From Mytilus californianus (Eukaryota; Mollusca; Bivalvia; Mytilida; Mytilidae): a stretch of DNA of 64,000 nucleotides. The translations under genes and the position numbers were made by a program. Location: the NCBI RefSeq assembly GCF_021869535.1, contig NW_026262712.1:68232100-68296099 (forward strand). Direction: 5' to 3'. Shown here piece after piece: positions 24,500 through 33,402 of the stretch (the first letter of the stretch is position 1; each line of letters starts with the position of its first letter). A model generated the notes under the pieces. That model ran no database searches. It was given only the letters and a program-made list of their open reading frames with translations, and was not told the DNA's origin.

Positions 24500-24947
24500 T
24501 AAAACATGATCTTCAGATATATTGTGAAATATTCCAAAAGAACAATCAAACAAATAAGTCGAAAATAAACTGACAACGCCATGGCAAACAAATAAACAAG
24601 ACCAAAAGACAAACAGTGTACAAAACACAACATAGAAACTAAAGACTAAATAAGCATTACGAACTCCACCAAAAACCGGATGTGATCTTAGGTACTCCGG
24701 AAGGGTGAACATATCCTGCTTTACTTGTGGCACTCGTTCTGTTGCTCGTGTAAGTACAAACCTAATGATGAGTATAACTCAGTAGGTCACATTTTGGGAA
24801 AAGAAAGACGGGATTGTGATTACGGCGATTGGATCATGTGTGTCTTCATTTGTGAAACAGATATTCAATAACCAACTCATGACAGCGTCTGTAAATTTTC
24901 GAAGGGATAATTTCAACTTCACCACTTGGAATTCTTCGTTTAATAGC
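24500..24947 (-). mobile_element. Penelope-like element, 3' part with C-terminal coding tail
   Basis: From 24500 to ~24780 it follows the non-coding 3' region also seen at 51261 and 63440 (AAACTGACAACGCCATGG, ACACAACATAGAAAACTAAA with small changes, TGATCTTAGGTACTCCGGAAG). From ~24800 to 24947 the minus strand can be read as VVKLKLSLRKF, then ICFTNEDTHD, comparable to MVKLKSFLRKFYGRHH in the copy at 51560. The left boundary lacks the terminal AGAGGGACGAAAG, so it is truncated. It is cut at 24947 by the CATGCG block. Confidence 0.6.
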
Positions 24948-24954
24948 TACACAG

Positions 24955-25300
24955 GCAAAAGTGCCACGCATGATATACACATGAATGCCATTACATGCGA
25001 AAACCATGCGTGAATTATGCGTAAATCATGCGAAATATGAAGTATGCGTAAATCGCATGATCTTCACGTGCGGTTCTCGAACGTATTTCACATGCGCGTA
25101 TCGCATAATTTTTTAAACGCATGATTTACGCATGAAGGCTATTACATGCGTAAATCATGTGTGAATCGTGCGAAAATCATGCATTATTTGAAGTATGCGT
25201 AAAACGCATGATCTTCACATGCGTTTTTCGCATGTAATAAAAACATGCGTGTATCGCATATATTGTAAACGCATGATTTACGCATGAAAGCTAAGTACAT
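24955..25300. repeat. CATGCG-palindrome block in two ~150 bp units
   Basis: The words CATGCG, CGCATG, ATGCGTAAATC and GATTTACGCAT occur dozens of times in both orientations. Two larger units (about 24985-25130 and 25140-25290) share AAxTATGCGTAAAxCGCATG and AAACGCATGATTTACGCATG. The left edge reads CTACACAGG, which is also the inverse of the right edge of the similar block at 35960-36415. It could form many alternative hairpins. Not coding. Confidence 0.75.
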
Positions 25301-25329
25301 GAGAAAGTCATGTGTGTATCATGCTCAAC

Positions 25330-26610
25330 TCATCCGATTATTGTAGTTAAGTTGTAAATCTCATGCGTTGTATCTATACTTTTGTATATAGTACAGGTTA
25401 TAGTAAGTTTAGTTACAGTGTGGAGTGAAGGTATGCATAAATCATTACAGATATCGCATAAAGTAAGTTCTTAACTTGCTTTCAACATTCTGCATGCCAG
25501 ATGTACATGCATATTGTAAATCTCTACTTCAAGCCTATAACTTTAATTATTAGCATAATATAAGTACACATGAATTGAGTTCTATCCTGCAAAGACCACA
25601 TGACTAAAAGTGTGAAATATTTAAATATTTAAATAAAGCAATTTAATGATAAGGGTATAGTTATTTACAAAACAAACTGGCAAGCTTCTGATCAACAGTC
25701 ATGGTGATTCAACAGTTTCACATTCTTTCATATTATAAAAAGATTGTTGAATTTTTTTCAATTATTTAATTTAAGGTACATAAATGGTTGTACTTCTCCA
25801 TCAACCATTAACATCTCTTCAAAAAAAAATTTGAGAAAAGGAGTAAACTTGTGAATGGTGAAATTATATAAAAATTAAAACAATGTTGATTTAAAAAAAT
25901 ATTTGTTCCTGTATGTAATTGAAAAATAAATGTAATTGAAAAAGAAAGTCTTTTTCTTAAATTTGAAGTTATTGTTAATGTTTGTCATTACAAAAAATGC
26001 CTGATGTCTTCCCCACAAACAACAAATGGTATGAATGATGGATGGCTAAATTAAGTTAAACAATTGCCAAAATTATCAAGATATGTTGTACATGTGTTTT
26101 TGTTATTATTGTTATTGGGTAACTTTCTCAAAAGATTAGTACAAAACTTCTTACATCTCTTTTTATTCATATGTACAACTACATGTGTGCCATTGCCCAA
26201 CTATCTTTGATCAAAACTGGCAAAAGGCATGCAAGATATATTTTAGTCTTATGTGCTTCATACAGTTATGACGCTATAATCAAATTAAACTAGTCATTTG
26301 CATATTTTGTTTAGGATGTTCTTATTTGTAACCCTTGTGTTATAAAAATGACTGATTGTATATACATTGTACAAGGCTGAATTAAAAATTACCTGGTTTC
26401 ACAGTGGTTGTTCAAACAAACGAGACCAATTAACATTGTCAATACTTGATTGTTGATCATTCTGATTATCTGTCCAAGTACAAAACTATATGCTTACAAG
26501 ACAATGCACATGAGCATATAGAAAGTACTTGAAAAGTTTCAGATTGTTAGAAGTCTGAGGTAGTTTCATCCTGTTCAATGAGGCTCATAAGATTTAGGGG
26601 AAAGAAACAC
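25330..26610. other. AT-rich stretch, nothing recognised
   Basis: No duplicated block, no credible exon. It is possibly unique sequence into which the TRIM at 26621 inserted. Confidence 0.35.
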
Positions 26611-26684
26611 TATTATCGTGTGTGACGGGATTGCTTCCCTTCATTAGTAGATACTTAGTCAGCCGTAAGCGGTTGAGCTAAGGA

Positions 26685-26760
26685 AGTACTTCTTTAGCTC
26701 AGTCGGTATACGCGCTGCCTTTTAACACAGAGGTCCCGGGTTCGAGTCCCGGTAGAGACA
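26685..26760 (+). ncRNA. tRNA-like module within the 5' LTR
   Basis: TTAGCTCAGTCGGTA fits a tRNA A box and D arm. CCGGG-TTCGAGT-CCCGG forms a perfect 5 bp T arm with a standard loop and B box. The distance between boxes fits a tRNA. The anticodon region reads CTTTTAA here and CTTGTAA in the 3' LTR, where the T arm is broken. The acceptor stem (3' strand TAGAGAC) does not pair well with the 5' side and the anticodon stem has mismatches. So this is a tRNA-derived promoter module and not a working tRNA gene. Confidence 0.75.
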
Positions 26761-26784
26761 TACGATTTTGCAAGTAGAATCATG

Positions 26785-26935
26785 GGCTGTGTTTGGATAT
26801 ACGCCTTTGGTTACCCATAGATACCTTCGGGTACCCATGGTTTGATATTTTATATATCAAAATATCAAACCATGGGTACCCAAAGGTATCTAAGGTTAAC
26901 CATAGGCTGCCTTATGCGTATATCCGAACACAGCC
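26785..26935. mobile_element. Foldback MITE, 151 bp, nested in the 5' LTR
   Basis: Ends are GGCTGTGTTTGGATATACG and CGTATATCCGAACACAGCC. The whole element is a long imperfect palindrome around TTTTATATATCAAAA, with arms containing GGTACCCATGGTTTGATATT and its inverse. Comparison with the empty 3' LTR (AATCATTCTCTCC) shows the insertion precisely, with a 3 bp duplication ATG (equivalently CAT). A relative lies at 35103-35251. The 3 bp duplication and GGCTGTGTTTGG end would fit a PIF/Harbinger-type MITE, which is inference. Confidence 0.88.
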
Positions 26936-26951
26936 ATGCTCTCCGGTTACA

Positions 26952-26963
26952 TTGGCGCCCAAC
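26952..26963 (+). other. Primer-binding site of the TRIM
   Basis: TTGGCGCCCAAC immediately follows the CA end of the 5' LTR. TGGCGCCC is a common start of LTR-element primer-binding sites, complementary to a tRNA 3' end terminating in GGGCGCCA. Confidence 0.8.
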
Positions 26964-27040
26964 AATAAAAACCCATGGTAGTTAGAGAGGATTTCTAGCT
27001 AGGGTATGTGTGTGAGAGTCATAATGGTATGATGACTCTT

Positions 27041-27053
27041 GAGGTGGGGGAAG
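27041..27053 (+). other. Polypurine tract of the TRIM
   Basis: GAGGTGGGGGAAG lies directly before the TG of the 3' LTR, the position where plus-strand priming starts in LTR elements. Confidence 0.8.
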
Positions 27054-27228
27054 TGTGACGGGATTGCTTCCCTTCATTAGTAGATACTTAGTCAGCCGTA
27101 AGCGGTTGAGCTAAGGAAGTACTTCTTTAGCTCAGTCGGTATACGCGCTGCCTTGTAACACAGAGGTCCCGGGTTCGACATGGTGGAGACATACGATTTT
27201 GCAAGTAGAATCATTCTCTCCGGTTACA
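27054..27228 (+). repeat. 3' LTR of the TRIM, uninterrupted, 175 bp
   Basis: Same sequence as the 5' LTR apart from G in place of T in the anticodon region and a small change after GGTTCGA that destroys the T-arm pairing. It gives the empty-site reference for the nested MITE. Confidence 0.88.
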
Positions 27229-27424
27229 CGTGTTTAAATCACGACAAACAATTATTGTCATTACAAGTTTTACTTCGTCCCTTATACAATGTACATTTAT
27301 CATACATTTCTTCTTCTTTGGTGTGGAATAAAAGCAAAGGACATAATTACCTTCATCTATTTTACTTTTGTTTCAAGCAAGCGGCATTTGATGGGTTGAA
27401 AGGGGTTTACTGTTATAAACTTAC

Positions 27425-27725
27425 CACCTCCAGTGACTTGGTGACCACCTCCTGTCCTGCAGGTGGTGTCAAAAGTTACCTTTGCTTGTGTTCTTTCAAA
27501 GTTAATAACATGTGTAATAGGCCTAAGTGTCCTCAATTCTCTTATTCTATTTATAAGGGGAACAAAAATATCAATGTTGGAGGCATTAATACAATTGTGA
27601 GGGAATACATTGAAGATCATTGAATAAGTACTGCAAAGAAGTCGTTTAAGATCAACTATGAAAACATTTTTAAACTGTGATACCCAAACAGCCTTAGTCT
27701 GAAATTTTGGACAGATTTCTCCGGC
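27425..27725 (-). CDS. Candidate internal exon, unknown protein
   Basis: On the minus strand an open segment of 301 bases is bounded by a strong acceptor (TTTTTATTTTTCACTTGCAG, just above 27725) and a strong donor (GTAAGTTT, just below 27425). The product begins AGEICPKFQTKAVWVSQFKN, contains INRIRELRTLRPITHVINFE, and ends in a glycine-rich GGGHQVTGG. An earlier donor inside (AAAG-GTAACTTT, ~27472) is an alternative end. A plus-strand frame of 147 codons overlaps but begins inside the TRIM LTR and is a shadow. No family is recognised and no companion exon was found. It is moderately credible from splice signals alone. Confidence 0.33.
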
Positions 27726-27739
27726 CTGCAAGTGAAAAA

Positions 27740-28330
27740 TAAAAACTATTTTTGGGTTGGATAAAAATTAACATAACAGTACATGCCATGATGGCCTTTA
27801 GCTGTGTGTCTGTTGACTTGTTAACCGTAAAATAGAAAGAGGATACTAATTAAAGTGGAAATTTATAACCATAAATCCAATAAAACGAGAAAAGCCAAAA
27901 GAATGAAAGATAAAAACAATAATAACTTAACATTACCATTTCACAGAAACTAATGATTGTACCATTGACGGATCCAGAAATTTTGGTAAAGGAGGGGGGC
28001 GGGGGCACTGGCTGCTAAAGACGGGGCCGCTCTAGTCATGCTTCGGTGATTCCCTTTATAATCAACCAATTTTCCCCACAAAAAGCGGGGGGGGGACAGG
28101 GTGCTCTAAATTCGCGTCTGTGTGCATTACAAACCTACAAAATACATGGGTGAACTTAGGTACTGTAAATGGTAAACAGTTCGGAACTTCCTGCTCGACA
28201 TGTTGCAACCTAGGTTTTAGTTATTTGCAAATTAAGTTAGTACAACTTTTAATTGATTCGCAAATAGTGTTAAAAGTATTTGCATAGTTCATGTCAGAGT
28301 TGAAAATTATATAAAACAAAATATATTGTT
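27740..28330. other. Non-coding stretch with G-rich runs
   Basis: Runs of G at ~27992-28006 and ~28086-28096. No coding frame or shared repeat recognised. Confidence 0.35.
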
Positions 28331-28698
28331 TATAACTTTGGACCAGGGTTTAAGAACATCAGTTGTTCGACCTGCTTGTCAAATGCGTTTTGTTAAAATA
28401 TACTTTTTCACTCATTTGGTCTTTTTGAAAATGTTGTTTGTGCTGTATTTAGACCCCTCTACCAAGAAATTTGTTTTGCAAGCACACTTATAAAAATTGC
28501 GGTTTTTATCCAACGCAATCATAGGTTTGAACGTTGTTTTCAATTTAGACTTGTTTATATTTTTTCTTTTGGGCTTGTATTATATTTGCCTTCGGGTTTA
28601 TATGATCCGTTCATCCTATTTTGACTCTTTCAAAATTCAAGAGTCTATCCTAAATTGAGGTAAATTATATGGCCTTCCAAATACCGTTTCGATTCCTA

Positions 28699-28742
28699 AC
28701 ATCACTGAAGAGACATTAATTGTCGAAATCCGGATATGGTGT
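28699..28742 (+). ncRNA. Hammerhead ribozyme motif, unit 1
   Basis: Stem I ACATCA (28699-28704) pairs with TGGTGT (28737-28742), six pairs with one G-U. The core CTGAAGA (28705-28711) fits CUGANGA. Stem II is GACA-TTAAT-TGTC (28712-28724). The second core box GAAA is at 28725-28728. Stem III is the palindrome ATCCGGAT, from the last A of GAAA to 28735, so the A15.1-U16.1 pair is present. The predicted cut lies after A28736. Because stem III is self-complementary with no loop, efficient cleavage would need two adjacent motifs pairing, as proposed for other hammerheads with very short stem III. Confidence 0.8.
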
Positions 28743-29237
28743 ACAAATTTTTGCACCTCATGTTTGCGGTATACCATCTTTTCCGCAAGTTTATTGTTTT
28801 CTGTTTGGTAATAAATTATTTATAAGATCTATTTTGTTACATCTTGTGATCCGTTTATTTGGCAATCGCCAATGGCAGTCAGCAGGGTTTAAGAACATCA
28901 GTTGTTCGACCTGCTAGTCAAATGCGTTTTGTTAAAATATACTTTTTCACTCATTTGGTCTTTTTGAAAATGTTGTTTGTGCTGTATTTAGACCCCTCTA
29001 CCAAGAAATTTGTTTTGCAAGCACACGTATAAAAATTGCGGTTTTTATCCAACGCAATCATAGGTTTGAACGTTGTTTTCAATTTAGACTTATTTATATT
29101 TTTTCGTTTGGGCTTGTATTATATTTGCCATCGGGTTTATATGATCCGTTCATCCTATTTTGACTCTTTCAAAATTCAAGAGTCTATCCTAAATTGAGGT
29201 AAAGTATATGGCCTTCCAAATACCGTTTCGATTCCTA

Positions 29238-29281
29238 ACATCACTGAAGAGACATTAATTGTCGAAATCCGGATATGGTGT
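29238..29281 (+). ncRNA. Hammerhead ribozyme motif, unit 2
   Basis: Sequence identical to unit 1 over the whole motif. Confidence 0.78.
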
Positions 29282-29775
29282 ACAAATTTTTGCACCTCAT
29301 GTTTGCGGTATACCATCTTTTCCGCAAGTTTATTGTTTTCTATTTGGTAATAAATTATTAATAAGATCTATTTTGTTACATCTTGTGATCCGTTTATCTG
29401 GCAATCGCCAATGGCAGTCAGCAGGGTTTTAGAACATTAGTTGTTCGACCTGCTAGTCAAATGCGTTTCGTTGAAATATACTTTTTCACTCATTTGGTCT
29501 TTTTGAAAATGTTGTTTGTGCTGTATTTAGACCCCTCTACCAAGAAATTTGTTTTGCAAGCACACGTATAAAAATTGCGGTTTTTATCCAACGCAATCAT
29601 AGGTTTGAACGTTGTTTTCAATTTAGACTTGTTTATATTTTTCGTTTGGGCTTGTATTATATTTGCCTTCGGGTTTATATGATCCGTTCATCCTATTTTG
29701 ACTCTTTCAAAATTCAAGAGTCTATCCTAAATTGAGGTAAATTATATGGCCTTCCAAATACCGTTTCGATTCCTA

Positions 29776-29819
29776 ACATCACTGAAGAGACATTAATTGT
29801 CGAAATCCGGATATGGTGT
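29776..29819 (+). ncRNA. Hammerhead ribozyme motif, unit 3
   Basis: Identical motif. The preceding unit is 538 bases long, so the offset differs by one. Confidence 0.78.
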
Positions 29820-30314
29820 ACAAATTTTTGCACCTCATGTTTGCGGTATACCATCTTTTCCGCAAGTTTATTGTTTTCTATTTGGTAATAAATTATTAAT
29901 AAGATCTATTTTGTTACATCTTGTGATCCGTTTATTTGGCAATCGCCAATGGCAGTCAGCAGGGTTTAAGAACATCAGTTGTTCGACCTGCTAGTCAAAT
30001 GCGTTTTGTTAAAATATATTTTTTCACTCATTTGGTCTTTTTGAAAATGTTGTTTGTGCTGTATTTAGAAACCTCTACCAAGAAATTTGTTTTGCAAGCA
30101 CACGTATAAAAATTGCGGTTTTTATCCAACGCAATCATAGGTTTGAACGTTGTGTTCAATTTAGACTTGTTTATATTTTTTCGTTTGGGCTTGTATTATA
30201 TTTGCCTTCGGGTTTATATGATCCGTTCATCCTATTTTGACTCTTTCAAAATTCAAGAGTCTATCCTAAATTGAGGTAAATTATATGGCCTTCCAAATAC
30301 CGTTTCGATTCCTA

Positions 30315-30358
30315 ACATCACTGAAGAGACATTAATTGTCGAAATCCGGATATGGTGT
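30315..30358 (+). ncRNA. Hammerhead ribozyme motif, unit 4
   Basis: Identical motif, 539 bases after the previous one. Confidence 0.78.
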
Positions 30359-30853
30359 ACAAATTTTTGCACCTCATGTTTGCGGTATACCATCTTTTCC
30401 GCAAGTTTATTGTTTTCTATTTGGTAATAAATTATTAATAAGATCTATTTTGTTACATCTTGTGATCCGTTTATCTGGCAATCGCCAATGGCAGTCAGCA
30501 GGGTTTTAGAACATTAGTTGTTCGACCTGCTAGTCAAATGCGTTTTGTTAAAATATACTTTTTCACTCATTTGGTCTTTTTGAAAATGTTGTTTGTGCTG
30601 TATTTAGACCCCTCTACCAAGAAATTTGTTTTGAAAGCACACGTATAAAAATTGCGGTTTTTATCCAACGCAATCATAGGTTTGAACGTTGTTTTCAATT
30701 TAGACTTATTTATAATTTTTCGTTTGGGCTTGTATTATATTTGCCTTCGGGTTTATATGATCCGTTCATCCTATTTTGACTCTTTCAAAATTCAAGAGTC
30801 TATCCTAAATTGAGGTAAAGTATATGGCCTTCCAAATACCGTTTCGATTCCTA

Positions 30854-30897
30854 ACATCACTGAAGAGACATTAATTGTCGAAATCCGGATATGGTGT
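30854..30897 (+). ncRNA. Hammerhead ribozyme motif, unit 5
   Basis: Identical motif, including the ATCCGGAT palindrome. Confidence 0.78.
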
Positions 30898-31392
30898 ACA
30901 AATTTTTGCACCTCATGTTTGCGGTATACCATCTTTTCCGCAAGTTTATTGTTTTCTGTTTGGTAATAAATTATTAATAAGATCTATTTTGTTACATCTT
31001 GTGATCCGTTTATTTGGCAATCGCCAATGGCAGTCAGCAGGGTTTAAGAACATCAGTTGTTCGACCTGCTAGTCAAATGCGTTTTGTTAAAATATACTTT
31101 TTCACTCATTTGGTCTTTTTGAAAATGTTGTTTGTGCTGTATTTAGACCCCGCTACCAAGAAATTTGTTTTGCAAGCACACGTATAAAAATTGCGGTTTT
31201 TATCCAACGCAATCATAGGTTTGAACGTTGTTTTCAATTTAGACTTATTTATATTTTTTCGTTTGGGCTTGTATTATATTTGCCTTCGGGTTTATATGAT
31301 CCGTTCATCCTATTTTGACTCTTTCAAAATTCAAGAGTCTATCCTAAATTGAGGTAAAGTATATGGCCTTCCAAATACCGTTTCGATTCCTA

Positions 31393-31436
31393 ACATCACT
31401 GAAGAGACATTAATTGTCGAAATCCGGATATGGTGT
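31393..31436 (+). ncRNA. Hammerhead ribozyme motif, unit 6
   Basis: Identical motif. Confidence 0.78.
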
Positions 31437-31931
31437 ACAAATTTTTGCACCTCATGTTTGCGGTATACCATCTTTTCCGCAAGTTTATTGTTTTCTGTTT
31501 GGTAATAAATTATTAATAAGATCTATTTTGTTACATCTTGTGATCCGTTTATTTGGCAATCGCCAATGGCAGTCAGCAGGGTTTAAGAACATCAGTTGTT
31601 CGACCTGCTAGTCAAATGCGTTTTGTTAAAATATATTTTTTCACTCATTTGGTCTTTTGGAAAATGTTGTTTGTGCTGTATTTAGACCCCTCTACCAAGA
31701 AATTTGTTTTGCAAGCACACGTATAAAAATTGCGGTTTTTATCCAACGCAATCATAGGTTTGAACGTTGTGTTCAATTTAGACTTGTTTATATTTTTTCG
31801 TTTGGGCTTGTATTATATTTGCCTTCGGGTTTATATGATCCGTTCATCCTATTTTGACTCTTTCAAAATTCAAGAGTCTATCCTAAATTGAGGTAAATTA
31901 TATGGCCTTCCAAATACCGTTTCGATTCCTA

Positions 31932-31975
31932 ACATCACTGAAGAGACATTAATTGTCGAAATCCGGATATGGTGT
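31932..31975 (+). ncRNA. Hammerhead ribozyme motif, unit 7
   Basis: Identical motif. Confidence 0.78.
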
Positions 31976-32470
31976 ACAAATTTTTGCACCTCATGTTTGC
32001 GGTATACCATCTTTTCCGCAAGTTTATTGTTTTCTATTTGGTAATAAATTATTAATAAGATCTATTTTGTTACATCTTGTGATCCGTTTATCTGGCAATC
32101 GCCAATGGCAGTCAGCAGGGTTTTAGAACATTAGTTATTCGACCTGCTAGTCAAATGCGTTTTGTTAAAATATACTTTTTCACTCATTTGGTCTTTTGAA
32201 AAATGTTGTTTGTGCTGTATTTAGACCCCTCTACCAAGAAATTTGTTTTGCAAGCACACGTATAAAAATTGCGGTTTTTATCCAACGCAATCATAGGTTT
32301 GAACGTTGTTTTCAATTTAGACTTATTTATATTTTTTCGTTTGGGCTTGTATTATATTTGCCTTCGGGTTTATATGATCCGTTCATCCTATTTTGACTCT
32401 TTCAAAATTCAAGAGTCTATCCTAAATTGAGGTAAAGTATATGGCCTTCCAAATACCGTTTCGATTCCTA

Positions 32471-32514
32471 ACATCACTGAAGAGACATTAATTGTCGAAA
32501 TCCGGATATGGTGT
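32471..32514 (+). ncRNA. Hammerhead ribozyme motif, unit 8
   Basis: Identical motif. Confidence 0.78.
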
Positions 32515-33009
32515 ACAAATTTTTGCACCTCATGTTTGCGGTATACCATCTTTTCCGCAAGTTTATTGTTTTCTGTTTGGTAATAAATTATTAATAAGAT
32601 CTATTTTGTTACATCTTGTGATCCGTTTATTTGGCAATCGCCAATGGCAGTCAGCAGGGTTTAAGAACATCAGTTGTTCGACCTGCTAGTCAAATGCGTT
32701 TTGTTAAAATATATTTTTTCACTCATTTGGTCTTTTGGAAAATGTTGTTTGTGTTGTATTTAGACCCCTCTACCAAGAAATTTGTTTTGCAAGCACACGT
32801 ATAAAAATTGCGGTTTTTATCCAACGCAATCATAGGTTTGAACGTTGTGTTCAATTTAGACTTGTTTATATTTTTTCGTTTGGGCTTGTATTATATTTGC
32901 CTTCGGGTTTATATGATCCGTTCATCCTATTTTGACTCTTTCAAAATTCAAGAGTCTATCCTAAATTGAGGTAAATTATATGGCCTTCCAAATACCGTTT
33001 CGATTCCTA

Positions 33010-33053
33010 ACATCACTGAAGAGACATTAATTGTCGAAATCCGGATATGGTGT
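33010..33053 (+). ncRNA. Hammerhead ribozyme motif, unit 9
   Basis: Identical motif. The partial tenth unit ends before its motif. Confidence 0.78.
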
Positions 33054-33402
33054 ACAAATTTTTGCACCTCATGTTTGCGGTATACCATCTTTTCCGCAAG
33101 TTTATTGTTTTCTATTTGGTAATAAATTATTAATAAGATCTATTTTGTTACATCTTGTGATCCGTTTATCTGGCAATCGCCAATGGCAGTCAGCAGGGTT
33201 TTAGAACATTAGTTATTCGACCTGCTAGTCAAATGCGTTTTGTTAAAATATACTTTTTCACTCATTTGGTCTTTTGGAAAATGTTGTTTGTGCTGTATTT
33301 AGACCCCTCTACCAAGAAATTTGTTTTGCAAGCACACGTATAAAAATTGCGGTTTTTATCCAACGCAATCATAGGTTTGAACGTTGTTTTCAATTTAGAC
33401 TT

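Larger units (their letters stand above)
26621..26951 (+). repeat. 5' LTR of the TRIM, split by a nested MITE
   Basis: It runs from TGTGACGGGA to CCGGTTACA. The MITE at 26785-26935 splits it; without that insert it is ~177 bases. A near-perfect 28-base palindrome at 26674-26701 (TGAGCTAA-GGAAG-TA-CTTC-TTTAGCTCA) joins the start of the tRNA-like module to its inverse. Confidence 0.85.
26621..27228 (+). mobile_element. Complete miniature LTR retroelement (TRIM) with tRNA-like module in the LTR
   Basis: Two near-identical terminal copies start TGTGACGGGATTGC and end CTCTCCGGTTACA, so they have TG...CA ends. Removing a nested MITE gives LTRs of ~177 and 175 bases. The 5' LTR is followed directly by TTGGCGCCCAAC, which fits a primer-binding site. 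The 3' LTR is preceded directly by GAGGTGGGGGAAG, a polypurine tract. Flanks are CGTG (26617-26620) and CGTG (27229-27232), a 4 bp target duplication. The internal region is only 102 bases with no gag or pol, so mobilisation must rely on another element. LTR differences are few (one base in the anticodon position and one small indel cluster), which suggests a recent insertion. The LTR carries A-box and B-box sequences of a tRNA. Confidence 0.88.
28346..33402 (+). repeat. Tandem array of 539-bp units with a hammerhead ribozyme in each full unit
   Basis: The unit starts at GGGTTT[A/T]AGAACAT. Starts are at about 28346, 28885, 29424, 29962, 30501, 31040, 31579, 32118, 32657 and 33196. Spacing is 539 (once 538), and the tenth copy stops after ~207 bases. 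Units differ at few positions. Each full unit contains a 44-base segment that folds as a hammerhead (see separate entries). Other short hairpins are also present: GACTCTT/AAGAGTC, ATTGCG/CGCAAT and TTGGC-AATC-GCCAA. Frames of 65-66 codons repeat with the unit but lack an ATG start and end at the unit edge, so I do not read them as genes. Two variants alternate, giving a dimeric ~1,078 bp period in most of the array. A tandem array with self-cleaving ribozymes and no protein is the layout of retrozymes; hammerheads are also known in Penelope-like elements, whose relics are common here. Confidence 0.9.

Noticed and set aside
26685..26760. Functional tRNA gene (Lys or Thr by anticodon)
   Set aside because: The acceptor and anticodon stems do not pair properly and the sequence is part of both LTRs; only the promoter boxes and T arm are good.
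27180..27623. Plus-strand frame of 147 codons
   Set aside because: It starts inside the TRIM 3' LTR and overlaps the splice-bounded minus-strand segment; no family resemblance.
28720..32935. Repeated 65-66 codon frames (beginning KSGYGVQIF and VVCAVFRPLY) in the 539-bp array
   Set aside because: They recur only because the DNA repeats, start on non-ATG or arbitrary codons, run through the hammerhead and hairpins, and vary without regard to codon position.
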